This document shows positions 8,100 through 16,370 of a stretch of DNA of 64,000 nt, piece by piece. Each line of letters begins with the position of its first letter. Positions within the stretch are counted from its first letter, which is position 1. Made by a program: the position numbers and the translations under genes. A model generated the notes under the pieces. The model made no database searches, had not been told where the DNA came from, and worked only from the letters and a program-made list of their open reading frames with translations. This stretch comes from Roseovarius atlanticus (GTDB lineage Bacteria > Pseudomonadota > Alphaproteobacteria > Rhodobacterales > Rhodobacteraceae), in the NCBI RefSeq assembly GCF_001441615.1, contig NZ_LAXJ01000029.1, positions 1 to 64,000 on the forward strand, written 5' to 3'.

Positions 8100-8385
8100 T
8101 TCCCGAGGGCCCAAGCAAGACGCAGGTGTGCCCCTGGGCCTATCGACGGTCCTGCAATCGGCAATGCCGTTCCAACGAGCGCCAAGCTGTGGCCAAGCGC
8201 ATTCAGCGTGATCCGACGACCGTTCGTTGAGGATTTTGCCGAAGCTCGTCAGTTGGACCGGGAAGTACGTTCCGGTCGTGGCCTGAGAAATGCCGCCTCC
8301 GTCCTGCCTTGCCTCCAATACTTGGTTGGGCTACCTCCACCTGATCCCAGTTCATAGAAGGCGATCTCTAGGCCTCCAATGAGCT
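8100..8385. other. gap between convergent genes
   Basis: No gene is supported here. It separates the small gene at 7921 from the minus-strand gene ending at 8386. No repeat was noticed. Confidence 0.5.
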
Positions 8386-9264
8386 TTACCCTGCACGGAC
8401 CATCTCGGAACCTCCCGGCCACCGTTTCAGGTCGGAAATCCATCGTCCTGTCGCGAGACACTCAGGAAACCACTCTACCAGTCGGGGCAGTGAGACCACC
8501 CGATGTTGCCTCAGAATTTCGAAACCCCGGGACAAAACCGTGTCAACTGGCCCGCGGAAAGAGCCCTCGTCGAAATACCACTCCTGCTTGACGAATTTCA
8601 CGTCGCGATCCGGATCGTCCCGCACGGGGGCTCGCCCCTCTTGGACTCTCCAGAGCGGGCAGTAGTCGCGTGAGAAAAGGACCTTCGTGCCATCCGCCTC
8701 GGTCCAGAATCCGTATGGCATCCAGAAGCGGAGCGGGACGAAGAGGTGCCCGGCGCGATGTGCAGGGGCTTCCCGGGAGACGCAGGTCATGATGCTATGA
8801 TCGATCATGACGCGCGTGAGCCCCTCCGGCCCCTCACCGCGCTCGACAAGCAAGGCGCGCGCATTGTCATAGCCGGGGGCCTTCACACGACACGGAGCTC
8901 CAATGTCATGCCGCCCGCGATCCGGATAGTCAGCGGCGAACAGCGCTTCTCGAACGGCGAGCGTGATTTCAAGGTCTGGGCTGGGGCCGAAAAACCTGGT
9001 TCGGGTCAGTGCATCGAGGATGTCACCAGTCCGAAGACTGCTGGCCCGGTGAAGCCGCGAAACAATGTCGGCCTGGGTGACCACAGACGCCTCTGTCTGA
9101 TGAGGAGTCTTCGCTTGGACAGCTTGTAGGTGATGCAGATCGCGATGGCCGCTCGCCTGGGCAAGAGCGGTCTGGCACGCGTTCAGCGAGCTTGCGCCTG
9201 GCAGTTTCGAGAGAGCCTGCGCTGCACGCTTGAACGCGTGCTGGTCGGGAGAATGAATAGGCAA
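8386..9264 (-). CDS. conserved hypothetical plasmid protein
   Basis: This 292-residue protein is of unknown function. The first 50 residues (HAFKRAAQALSKLPGASSLN, then CQTALAQASGHRDLHHLQA) resemble the short helical domain found at the N-terminus of plasmid proteins sometimes labelled glyoxalase-related. The rest is alpha/beta with many aromatic residues (RFWMPYGFWTEADGTKVLFS) and no catalytic signature I know. It has no signal peptide. It is transcribed toward the small gene and away from the CBASS operon, and appears to be monocistronic. Confidence 0.8.
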   Translation of the reverse strand: MPIHSPDQHAFKRAAQALSKLPGASSLNACQTALAQASGHRDLHHLQAVQAKTPHQTEASVVTQADIVSRLHRASSLRTGDILDALTRTRFFGPSPDLEITLAVREALFAADYPDRGRHDIGAPCRVKAPGYDNARALLVERGEGPEGLTRVMIDHSIMTCVSREAPAHRAGHLFVPLRFWMPYGFWTEADGTKVLFSRDYCPLWRVQEGRAPVRDDPDRDVKFVKQEWYFDEGSFRGPVDTVLSRGFEILRQHRVVSLPRLVEWFPECLATGRWISDLKRWPGGSEMVRAG

Positions 9265-9711
9265 GGTGATGATCCTTCAACAGATGCCGTATTGGGTGCC
9301 CACTATGCCGACGGCGATGCGTCGAAGAGATTGGATGAAGAGAGCAAGGTCTTTCGTCCTGCGGTGCGCACGCATGCTTCTCCACTGTGGGCGGAACGGA
9401 TCACCAGAGCCGTGCTATTGATATGGGCGTATCGTCTTCTCGATACAAGGCATCCCCTGCATCTTTCGGACTCCGCATTTTCGCGGCAGGTTGGCCGCCG
9501 CCAACCATCATGCTTCCTCCATCCTGAAACACTGGCAGGCGCCTCGTCTTGTCGGACGAAACCCCGCAACTAACAAGTTTGGGGTAAACCAAGAACAAAA
9601 TACACCCTGTAGTGTTGAAATGAATCAAGGCACAGCATATATTGTGCTGATTGGCGCGGAAGGTTGAAGGGAGGCAATCGGACGGGCACCACACCGGAGG
9701 AGGCCTTTTCG
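9265..9711. other. divergent intergenic region upstream of the CBASS operon
   Basis: No convincing gene is present. The segment 9560-9665 is AT-rich and holds CAGCA-TATATTG-TGCTG (an inverted repeat around a TATATT box), a plausible promoter and operator for the CBASS operon. A short minus-strand frame ending at 9401 shows some protein-like sequence but has no start signal and is probably a remnant. Confidence 0.5.
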
Positions 9712-10953
9712 ATGCCGCTCGACGATACCGCACCGCAACTCGATGCCCTACTGCTCGGAACCGTTCTCGAAATGGAGTTGAGCCCGCGAGACAACCAGGT
9801 CGCATCGAAACGATACAACCTGATCCCGGAACATCTCCAGCGGCCGAACAGTCCGATCCGCCGTTACATGGAGACCGCCCTCGTCTATCCTCAGGGCTCC
9901 CGCGCCATCGGCGCCACCATCGTTCATGGCGCTGACGACGACAGGTTCGACCTCGACGCCATCCTCGAATTCCGCACCCCGGTCGGATGGACACCGAGAA
10001 AAGTACTAGACGAGCTCCACGCCGCCTTCGAGGGCTTTCCCGACGTGAAGAAGATCGAGCGCTGCACACGCTGCATCCAGCTCCAGTTCGCCTTCATGCA
10101 CTTGGACGTCACGCCGATGGATCCTGACCGTGAGCCTCGGCGCGAACGTGTCGGTGAGATCTATCACAGTTCCGACGAAGGACGTGATGAACGGTTCCGC
10201 GTGAACCCCTACGGCTTTGCGGAAGACTTCAGGGAACGCATCACAATGCCGAGCCGGAGCTTCCAGGATCATGTCCGCGATGTGCGCTCGAAGCTGCAAA
10301 TCAAGGATCGCCTGGTGTCAGGCACCATCATGGCCGATGCGGACATAGACGCGCTCCCCGAGCCGATTGATCCGATCCGGGATGCGCCTCAGGTCATCGC
10401 CCTCAAGCTCATGAAGCGATACCTCAACCTGCGCTATGCCAACCGGGACGAGAAGCGTCCGGTGTCCGTCTATCTGTCCAAGATCGCCGCCGAGGTCCCC
10501 CTCTCCCCCTTCGGGATTTGCGCGCAGCTTGAGAGTTACGCCGCAGAACTCGACAGGCGCATGGCAGTCGCACTGGAAAACGGTCGTCGTCCGGAAGAGC
10601 GCAATCCCGCGCTCTGGGAGGAGAATTTCAACGACCGGTGGCCGACACACGATCGTGAAATGAAGCTCTTTCGGATGGATCTCCGCCATCTCATCATGGA
10701 GTTGGCTCGCGCCCGCTCCTCCAGTCTGTCGGATACGCGCAAGATCTTCGACGACCTGTTCGGCGAACGGGTCAGCGAGAAGGCGGTTCGGGCCTATATC
10801 GACGGCCTTTCCTCGACGGCCGGCGTTGCGCATTACGAGCACAACAAGGGGTTCGTGGCCAATCCTGCCCTCATTGCGGCCGCACCGAAGAAGGCAGCCC
10901 AGGTCTCGAAGGCCCCTGCCCACCACTTCCATCCCGGCTTCCGCGACGAATGA
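9712..10953 (+). CDS. CBASS CD-NTase (cyclic oligonucleotide synthase)
   Basis: This 413-residue nucleotidyltransferase is predicted to make a cyclic nucleotide alarm signal on phage infection. The Pol-beta core is clear: PQGSRAIGATI with the G62-S63 pair, FDLDAILEF with catalytic D80 and D82, and FMHLDVTP with the third acidic residue D132. ATG 9712 is used because GGAGGAGG lies 8 bp before it; a TTG at 9664 is in frame. The start of the next gene overlaps the stop by 4 bp. Together with the E2-like and HNH-SAVED genes it forms a CBASS operon. Which nucleotide it makes cannot be told from the sequence. Confidence 0.9.
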   Translation: MPLDDTAPQLDALLLGTVLEMELSPRDNQVASKRYNLIPEHLQRPNSPIRRYMETALVYPQGSRAIGATIVHGADDDRFDLDAILEFRTPVGWTPRKVLDELHAAFEGFPDVKKIERCTRCIQLQFAFMHLDVTPMDPDREPRRERVGEIYHSSDEGRDERFRVNPYGFAEDFRERITMPSRSFQDHVRDVRSKLQIKDRLVSGTIMADADIDALPEPIDPIRDAPQVIALKLMKRYLNLRYANRDEKRPVSVYLSKIAAEVPLSPFGICAQLESYAAELDRRMAVALENGRRPEERNPALWEENFNDRWPTHDREMKLFRMDLRHLIMELARARSSSLSDTRKIFDDLFGERVSEKAVRAYIDGLSSTAGVAHYEHNKGFVANPALIAAAPKKAAQVSKAPAHHFHPGFRDE

Positions 10954-11450
10954 AGACCAAGCCCCGCAAGCCGCGCTCCGCTCAGGTCCAGCTCAACCGC
11001 ATGCAGCACCGCTGGGCTGATCTCCGGCCGCTGATGCTGGAAGAAGGTCGGGTCATTGCGTGGATCGGACCTCTTCGGGGCTTCCAGATGAAATACAAGG
11101 TCGCCGTCCTGTGGGAATGGCAGAAACCGAAGGCCGTTCCCTTGGTCCATGTCCTGGACCCGCCAATAGAACCCCGGCCGGGGACCGACTTCATCGATCT
11201 GCCGCACCTCAACTACGATCATGAGACTCCGGAAGATTCGGCGCTCTGCCTTTTCGATCCCGATGCCGGGGAATGGGATAGCACGATGCTTATCGCCGAC
11301 CGGATCGTCCCATGGGCATCCGAGTGGCTGCATTTTTATGAAATCTGGCATCTCGACGGCGTCTGGCGCGGCTCGAACGCGCCGGGACCGATTTCCGTGG
11401 GCGAGATCCTCAGGCAGCGGCAGGAGGCTCCGGATGGCACGAGGGCGTAG
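10950..11450 (+). CDS. CBASS stand-alone E2-like conjugating protein
   Basis: This 166-residue protein matches the bacterial E2-like ancillary protein of short type II CBASS, which lacks the E1 domain and the JAB peptidase of full type II systems. The signature SALCLFDPDAGEWDSTM carries the predicted catalytic cysteine C100, followed by IADRIVPWASEWLHFYEIW and DGVWRG, typical of this family. It is thought to modify the CD-NTase C-terminus and so prime signal synthesis. It overlaps both neighbours (4 bp and 17 bp), so the three proteins are probably co-translated. Confidence 0.85.
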   Translation: MKTKPRKPRSAQVQLNRMQHRWADLRPLMLEEGRVIAWIGPLRGFQMKYKVAVLWEWQKPKAVPLVHVLDPPIEPRPGTDFIDLPHLNYDHETPEDSALCLFDPDAGEWDSTMLIADRIVPWASEWLHFYEIWHLDGVWRGSNAPGPISVGEILRQRQEAPDGTRA

Positions 11451-12585
11451 TCCATCGCAAAAGACAAGAATTCTCGTCTGGGGTCGCGCCGCCGGCCGAT
11501 GCCAGTATCACGGCTGCGGCAAACGCCTCGATGGCGACCTCGTGACGGGCGATCTGGCTAAGAACCATGCCTACCTGGCTCATATCATCGCCTCTGACCC
11601 GGGCGGCGAACGTGGCCACCCGGTCCTGTCGCACCAACTCGCGGACGATCCTGACAACCTGATGCTGATGTGCGATCCGCACCACCGCGAGATCGACGAT
11701 CCCGCCAAGATCGACCGCTACACCGTGGACGTTTTGCAGGAGATGAAACGTGCCAACGAGGAGCGGATCGAGCGGCTCCTCGAGAACCCGAATGCAACGC
11801 CCGCACATATCCTTCGGATTGCTGCGGCGATCGGTGACAACGAGACAGCTGTTCCGCTCCGGGACTGTATCGAGGCAATGAGGCCGGAGTTCACCCCGGC
11901 GGATCGGCGTCCCATCGATATCAAGATCCGCGACATTGCGCAGAAGGACAGCGATTCCGACTACTACCCCGTCGTCATCGATGCACTTCGCAAGAAGATC
12001 GAGCGGGAAATCGACGGAAGGTTCGCGGACGGTGATCTCGAGTATCTCGCGGTGTTCGGTTTCGCGCCCATGCCAGTCCTTATGGAGCTTGGTCGACTGC
12101 TTTCAGACTTGTCGGCCGTTTCAGTCTACGGCAGGCACAGGGAGCCAACGCCGGGCTGGGCCTGGCCGAACGATCGTGAACCTCTCGAGTTTACCTGCGT
12201 CCCTGGGGCTCCCGGTCCGAAGAAAGTAGCGCTGAAACTATCGGTAACCGCCGGCATTGCAGATGATCGTGTGATCCAGGCGCTGCCTGACGAACCTGTT
12301 TCACTCTGGGAGATCCGGAGCAGCAGGCTGGGCGCGTCAGAGCTTCGTAACAAGGATGATCTCTCCCGTTTTCGGGAACTCGTCGGAAAGACGTTCGACG
12401 CCATCAAGGATCAGCACGGGATGGACGTTGACTTGTTTGTCTTTCCTGCCGCTCCCGCGGCCTGCGCGATCGAGTTCGGAAGAACCTGGCAGCAGAAGGT
12501 CCATCCTCCCTTCCTCATCTATGACCAGATACCGGAACGGGGTTTTCTGCTTCGCCACGCCATTGGTCGGCCAATGTCAGATTAG
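11434..12585 (+). CDS. cap5: CBASS effector Cap5 (HNH nuclease-SAVED)
   Basis: This 383-residue effector would degrade DNA once its SAVED domain binds the cyclic nucleotide. The HNH domain covers residues 10-90: CQYHGC (C23, C28), YLAHIIASD with H50, then DNLMLMCDPHHREID with C80, H83 and H84. Residues 190-383 form the SAVED domain (YLAVFGFAPMPVLMELGRLL; LKLSVTAGIADDRV; DLFVFPAAPAACAIEFGRTW). The start at 11434 has GGAGG 6 bp upstream, and a longer in-frame start at 11221 would run through the upstream gene in the wrong frame. It is the last gene of the operon. Confidence 0.92.
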   Translation: MARGRSPSQKTRILVWGRAAGRCQYHGCGKRLDGDLVTGDLAKNHAYLAHIIASDPGGERGHPVLSHQLADDPDNLMLMCDPHHREIDDPAKIDRYTVDVLQEMKRANEERIERLLENPNATPAHILRIAAAIGDNETAVPLRDCIEAMRPEFTPADRRPIDIKIRDIAQKDSDSDYYPVVIDALRKKIEREIDGRFADGDLEYLAVFGFAPMPVLMELGRLLSDLSAVSVYGRHREPTPGWAWPNDREPLEFTCVPGAPGPKKVALKLSVTAGIADDRVIQALPDEPVSLWEIRSSRLGASELRNKDDLSRFRELVGKTFDAIKDQHGMDVDLFVFPAAPAACAIEFGRTWQQKVHPPFLIYDQIPERGFLLRHAIGRPMSD

Positions 12586-12619
12586 CAAGACGCTTTGGCC
12601 CGAGTTTCCTTGAATTCTC

Positions 12620-12635
12620 GAGGGAAAACTCCCTC
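12620..12635 (+). terminator. weak hairpin after the CBASS operon
   Basis: GAGGGA and TCCCTC pair around AAAC 35 bp after the cap5 stop. The stem is short and no T run follows. Confidence 0.35.
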
Positions 12636-12789
12636 AGACATCGACTTGTAGGAGTAACGACCTTGCTCATTCGTTGCCATGGCTCAGCCCACGGGGTTCA
12701 TCTGATCTGCTGTCGGTGCAGTGTCTATCAGTTCCGTCCAGGCTTTAAGTTCCTCATCTGACCGGAGCCAGACGCGCACGTGATAGTCG

Positions 12790-12964
12790 TCTCGGTACCC
12801 ACGAATTTGGCCGGCGAGTAGCCGGGGTCTTAGGCGAACGCTTCTACCTTGGCGCGGACTTCCGCTTTTTAACGATCCTCGACCGTGGAGATCGCCTCGG
12901 CGACGACCTTTTTGCAGATTCTTCAGCTCGCTGAGCGACAGTACCTCGAGATCGAAAGCAGCCG
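12790..12964 (-). pseudogene. decayed H-NS-family gene
   Basis: Read on the minus strand, the sequence begins FDLEVLSLSELKNLQK, the classic start of alphaproteobacterial H-NS-like nucleoid proteins. It then continues in another frame as VVAEAISTVEDR-stop-KAEVRAKVEAFA-stop-DPGYSPAKFVGTE. The frame change falls in a run of five A (12914-12918 area), where one extra A explains it, and the two in-frame stops each need one base change. The DNA-binding C-terminus (WTGRGR-type) is not recognisable. The gene is therefore dead. Live H-NS proteins silence foreign genes. Confidence 0.7.
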
Positions 12965-13393
12965 TTGGTGCGGTCCGTATCTTGGATTTCCCGGTATCGA
13001 TATCCCATCGCGGCAGGGCCCTGCAAATCCCGTCAGGCAAGGGCAGGGGGGCGAGAACTGGTGATCGCCACTTTGGCCGCTAGCGGCGTGCTGGGCTTGG
13101 GGTAAAGCAGTCCCGATTGCCAAGGGGTCATGGTCTGGCATGGGCTCCCCTTATCTCTCTGTCTCCCGGGCCATCCCTTCGACTGACAATCCCCTAATCC
13201 CGTTCGGTCTCCTGCGCACAACCCCGCGTTAGTCCGGGCCGTGTTGGCCGCCCTTGGCGTCCTGCCCGCTCCACCCCGGTCTTCTGGGGGTGTCCGGTGT
13301 CCATGCTGGCCACCGTGCACGCGTCACCCGACGGGCTTTTTCAGGGTCTTGTCGAAGGGACGGTCCCGAAGACAGGAAACACAGGAGCTTATC
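12965..13393. other. leader region upstream of ssb
   Basis: No gene is supported. The part nearest ssb (13290-13393) is GC-rich and contains GGGAC-G-GTCCC plus other short inverted repeats, so the ssb mRNA probably has a structured leader of around 100 nt. Confidence 0.45.
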
Positions 13394-13798
13394 ATGCAGA
13401 ACATCGTCATCCTCGCCGGCAACATCGGTCAGTCCCCCGAAGTCCGCACCACCCAGAGCGGCACCAAGATCACCAACTTCAGCCTCGCCACCTCGCGTCC
13501 CCGCCTCTCGGAAGGCCGTGTGCAGCGCGACGAGAACGGCTACCGGGTCATGGACACCGAATGGCACCGCATCACCTGCTTCAACGGTCTCGGCAAGACG
13601 GTCGCTGAGCATTGCGAAAAGGGCATGAAGGTCCTCGTCCACGGTCGCATCCACTACACCAAGTGGATCGACAGCATGGGGAACGACCGCTACGGCTGCG
13701 AGATCATCGCCGAGAAGGTCGACTTCCTGAGCCGCCCGAAGTCGGCCGAGAACGAAAACCCCGAGCTGGTCGACCGCGACGATGAGATCCCGTTCTGA
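13394..13798 (+). CDS. ssb: single-stranded DNA-binding protein
   Basis: This 134-residue plasmid SSB would coat single-stranded DNA during replication and conjugative transfer. The OB fold runs from residue 2 (QNIVILAGNIGQSPEVRTTQ) through FSLATSR, EWHRITCFNGLGKTV and GMKVLVHGRIHYTKW. The C-terminal tail DDEIPF is the conserved acidic tip that recruits partner proteins, so the protein is complete. The ATG at 13394 has AGGAG 6 bp upstream. Chromosomal SSBs of these bacteria are usually longer, and this short form is typical for plasmids. Confidence 0.95.
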   Translation: MQNIVILAGNIGQSPEVRTTQSGTKITNFSLATSRPRLSEGRVQRDENGYRVMDTEWHRITCFNGLGKTVAEHCEKGMKVLVHGRIHYTKWIDSMGNDRYGCEIIAEKVDFLSRPKSAENENPELVDRDDEIPF

Positions 13799-13820
13799 GG
13801 AACGGGGTCTCCCTTTCGGG

Positions 13821-13842
13821 CCTGGCGGGGCAACCCGCCGGG
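13821..13842 (+). terminator. GCAA-loop hairpin after ssb
   Basis: CCTGGCGGG and CCCGCCGGG form a 9-bp stem (one G-T pair) with a GCAA tetraloop, 22 bp after the ssb stop. No T run follows. Confidence 0.5.
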
Positions 13843-14119
13843 TTCGCCGTGCGCCGCAAGGCAGCTTCGAGTCCATTTTTGCCGCCGCCGCGAGCCTTGG
13901 ATTTGCCCCGTAGGTTCCACTATTCCGGTCGCGCCACAGTGATCGCGTCTGACATGTTCGCGCCCTCAGCTCGTCGACTGTCTGCTTCGCTTCCTAACGC
14001 CGCCCACCAATTGCAGCGTCAAAGCCGCGAGCGAGGCCGAGAAGGCGAAGAAGGAAGATCCGCATGCGCGACAGAATTGCCCGGGGAAGATGCTCAAGCT
14101 AAGGGGAACGCTTGGGAAC
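13843..14119. other. gap between ssb and the ThiF-like genes
   Basis: No gene is supported. One frame near 14015-14105 reads like a charged helical protein fragment (ASEAEKAKKEDPHARQN) but has no start or end that makes sense. It may be a remnant. Confidence 0.45.
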
Positions 14120-15223
14120 TTAGGAGCGGATACTCTCGGCCGTACATCCGCACTCTGGACGTGGCGCAAGATCTACAAACGAGAGTTCGTTGGTCAGGAA
14201 GTTGAATTCTCCCCGGCGGTTCCACATGGCTGGACGGAGCCTGTCAGACTTGACCGCAAGACGTAGGACTTCAGATGCCGCCAACGACGAGGTTATCCCA
14301 GTGAGCGGGGAGAGACTTCCCAGATTGCGCTTCGGGCGCCACAGTCTTCGCACACCTTGCAGAGACTCGTCTTCGAGTTCATCCAGTGTGATGCGCGAAC
14401 AGTTGATGCACGCAGACACACCGGGACTGACCGTCATTCCAATCAGGCTCAGGTGAAGGTTGTACCCGCCTGCGATGACATATGGGACGCGTCGATCCTG
14501 ACAGTATTCGTTGATCCATTCACTCGTGAGGTCCACCGACGGCTCGTCGGCGCAATTTACAATCACGTCTGGTCTTGCCTCGGAAAGCAAAGCGCGGAGT
14601 CCGTCTGCATCGCATACATTCTCTTTGACTCTCCGAACCCGAACCCGTTGTGATATCCGATGTAGGGCGGATGAGATGGCCTTGACCTTTGGTTGACCAA
14701 TGTCCTCATGAAGGAAGATCGAGCGGTTAAGGTTGGACTCCTCCACTTGATCGCCGTCAATCACGGTGAAGTTTTCGAGGCCGGAATGAGCAAGCTGCAC
14801 TGCGGTCCAGCTACCCACGGCACCACAGCCCAGAATGGCAACCCTTGTTGAGCGGAGCCTTTCGAAGGCAGCAAACAGTTCTGCGGCAGGAAAGTAGTCT
14901 CCAAGAAAATTCAGGACGCGGTAGTGCTCCGTGGCGTCAATAGTGTCTCGAACCGCCCTCGGTTCAACGGCGCACCGCTCGTGCAGAACTTCCATGAGAT
15001 GCGATACCTGTGACACCGAAGCTCCGTGCACCTCGCAGATCTCCTCAAGGCGCTGGCTGCCATCAAGCCCCCTGATGACATCGGCGATTTCTGATCTCAG
15101 CCGAAATCGCATGGATCTGCGCGTAGAAGACTGAAATAACTCAAAGATCCCATCGCCGACCGGAATCAAGGAGACGGACGGTCGCAATAACCAACGTGAG
15201 CCGGGTGAGAATTCAATCTGCAC
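14120..15223 (-). CDS. E1/ThiF-like adenylating enzyme with PqqD-like N-terminus (second copy)
   Basis: This protein of about 367 residues is the last gene of a three-gene minus-strand operon. Residues 1-100 look like a PqqD/RRE-type peptide-binding domain (an FRLRSEIADVIRGLDGSQRL core). The Rossmann ATP-binding loop ILGCGAVGSWTA follows, then VIDGDQVEESNLNRS and DVIVNCADEP, all typical of E1 enzymes such as MccB, ThiF and MoeB. C-terminal ACINCS and PECGC can hold a structural zinc. E1-like enzymes adenylate a peptide or protein C-terminus. GTG 15223 is chosen for its AAAGG upstream; TTG 15241 is in frame and would overlap the previous gene by 29 bp. It is about as divergent from its neighbour as two separate enzymes, not a recent duplication. 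Confidence 0.82.
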   Translation of the reverse strand: MQIEFSPGSRWLLRPSVSLIPVGDGIFELFQSSTRRSMRFRLRSEIADVIRGLDGSQRLEEICEVHGASVSQVSHLMEVLHERCAVEPRAVRDTIDATEHYRVLNFLGDYFPAAELFAAFERLRSTRVAILGCGAVGSWTAVQLAHSGLENFTVIDGDQVEESNLNRSIFLHEDIGQPKVKAISSALHRISQRVRVRRVKENVCDADGLRALLSEARPDVIVNCADEPSVDLTSEWINEYCQDRRVPYVIAGGYNLHLSLIGMTVSPGVSACINCSRITLDELEDESLQGVRRLWRPKRNLGSLSPLTGITSSLAASEVLRLAVKSDRLRPAMWNRRGEFNFLTNELSFVDLAPRPECGCTAESIRS

Positions 15224-16370
15224 GTGCCTGCAGCCTTTCAAAGTCGCCGCAGGTCGGGCATTCAGGATTTCTTTCTACCTTGAAACTGTCGATACTGTAT
15301 TGATCGAACAGGAACTCACCTCGGCCTTGCTCGACGTCCCCACCATTTTCCGAAAGGAGCCGAACGATCTTCAGGACCGCGGCCGAGGCGGCAAATGCCG
15401 ACAACGACGGCAGGCCACCGAAGCCTCGACGGCGATCAACGACGGGATGGGAGATTGGTTTCCAACCGCGCAATGTCTCTTCAAAGTGTATTGCATAGCA
15501 GTCGGAGCAAGGTGTTTGGCCGGGAACAATCATCTCGCTGAGACTTGCGAGGTGAGCGTCAAAACCACCAGCAACCAGCAGGGGCAGACCCTTCTCCACA
15601 CAGTATCTCGATAGCTTTATGCTTGTCGCGCCTATGTATGGCTCGTCCGCAGTGTTTATGATCAGGTCTGTATCCGCTCCGATGAGTTCTTCGACGTTCG
15701 TTTCTATGTCGAGGGGGGATTGTATGGCGCGTGTTTCTGGCTCGAGCGCTTGGCTATGAACGAATCTCTCGGCAACCAAAGCCTTTGGTTCGCCGATCAG
15801 TCGGTGATCGAAAATTGCATTTCGTGTGCGATCGGCGGGCTTCAATGTCTTTGGATCAACAAGGATGAAGCGCTGGAAGCCGATCTGAACAAGCTCTCTG
15901 AGAATCCAACTGCCGACCGCGCCAATACCAATCAGTGCGATCCTGCAGTTCATTATTCTCTTTAGGAGGGCCGTGGCCGCAGCTTCGGACTCTTCAATGT
16001 CGAGAAAGAAATTCAGCTGTCGAGAATAACGCTCAACTTGTTCGGGGCAGAACGCATTATGCATCCAATCCTTCCGGACAAGGATCCCCTTTCCATAAAG
16101 ATATTGAATGAAGTCAACAAATGACGAAGGGTGCTTGCTGTCCAGCCTGGATGCCTGTGCTTCATACCGTGCATCCAGCTCCATGACTGACGCGGAGCCG
16201 TCTAGCCACTCGAGGCACTCAATCAAAAGCGGCGTCACCTTGAGGCGTAGCCGCTTCCTCGTGGACAGAAAGACGAAGTGAACGACGTCATCTGGGGAAA
16301 TATAGACATCCACCCCGTCCCTGAGCCAGAGACGAAGCGATCCGAATTGGTCATCGTCACCGCAGATCAA
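15213..16370 (-). CDS. E1/ThiF-like adenylating enzyme with PqqD-like N-terminus (first copy)
   Basis: This 385-residue protein has the same architecture as its downstream neighbour. A PqqD-like domain occupies residues 18-100 (VYISPDDVVHFVFLS, RLKVTPLLIECLEWLDGSAS). An ERYSRQLNFF helix precedes the ATP-binding loop LIGIGAVGSWILREL at about 146-160, then ILVDPKTLKPADRTRN and DLIINTADEP. PCSDC and ECPTC form a four-cysteine zinc site. The start is a TTG at 16370 that overlaps the stop of the upstream peptide gene (TATTGA), so the two are translationally coupled. By analogy with MccB-type enzymes it may bind the peptide leader and activate its C-terminus or a side chain. Confidence 0.82.
   Translation of the reverse strand: MICGDDDQFGSLRLWLRDGVDVYISPDDVVHFVFLSTRKRLRLKVTPLLIECLEWLDGSASVMELDARYEAQASRLDSKHPSSFVDFIQYLYGKGILVRKDWMHNAFCPEQVERYSRQLNFFLDIEESEAAATALLKRIMNCRIALIGIGAVGSWILRELVQIGFQRFILVDPKTLKPADRTRNAIFDHRLIGEPKALVAERFVHSQALEPETRAIQSPLDIETNVEELIGADTDLIINTADEPYIGATSIKLSRYCVEKGLPLLVAGGFDAHLASLSEMIVPGQTPCSDCYAIHFEETLRGWKPISHPVVDRRRGFGGLPSLSAFAASAAVLKIVRLLSENGGDVEQGRGEFLFDQYSIDSFKVERNPECPTCGDFERLQARAD

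Noticed and set aside
9401..10069. Long minus-strand open frame overlapping the CD-NTase start
   Set aside because: Arg-rich shadow of the plus-strand gene; only its last 36 codons lie outside it and they have no start signal.
13849..14205. 118-codon plus-strand frame after ssb
   Set aside because: Mixed composition, no ribosome-binding site, and it runs antisense into the ThiF-like gene; only a short stretch looks protein-like.
14120..16370. Reading the two ThiF-like genes as the missing E1 part of the CBASS operon
   Set aside because: They are on the opposite strand, coupled to a peptide gene, and carry PqqD-like domains not seen in CBASS E1 proteins.
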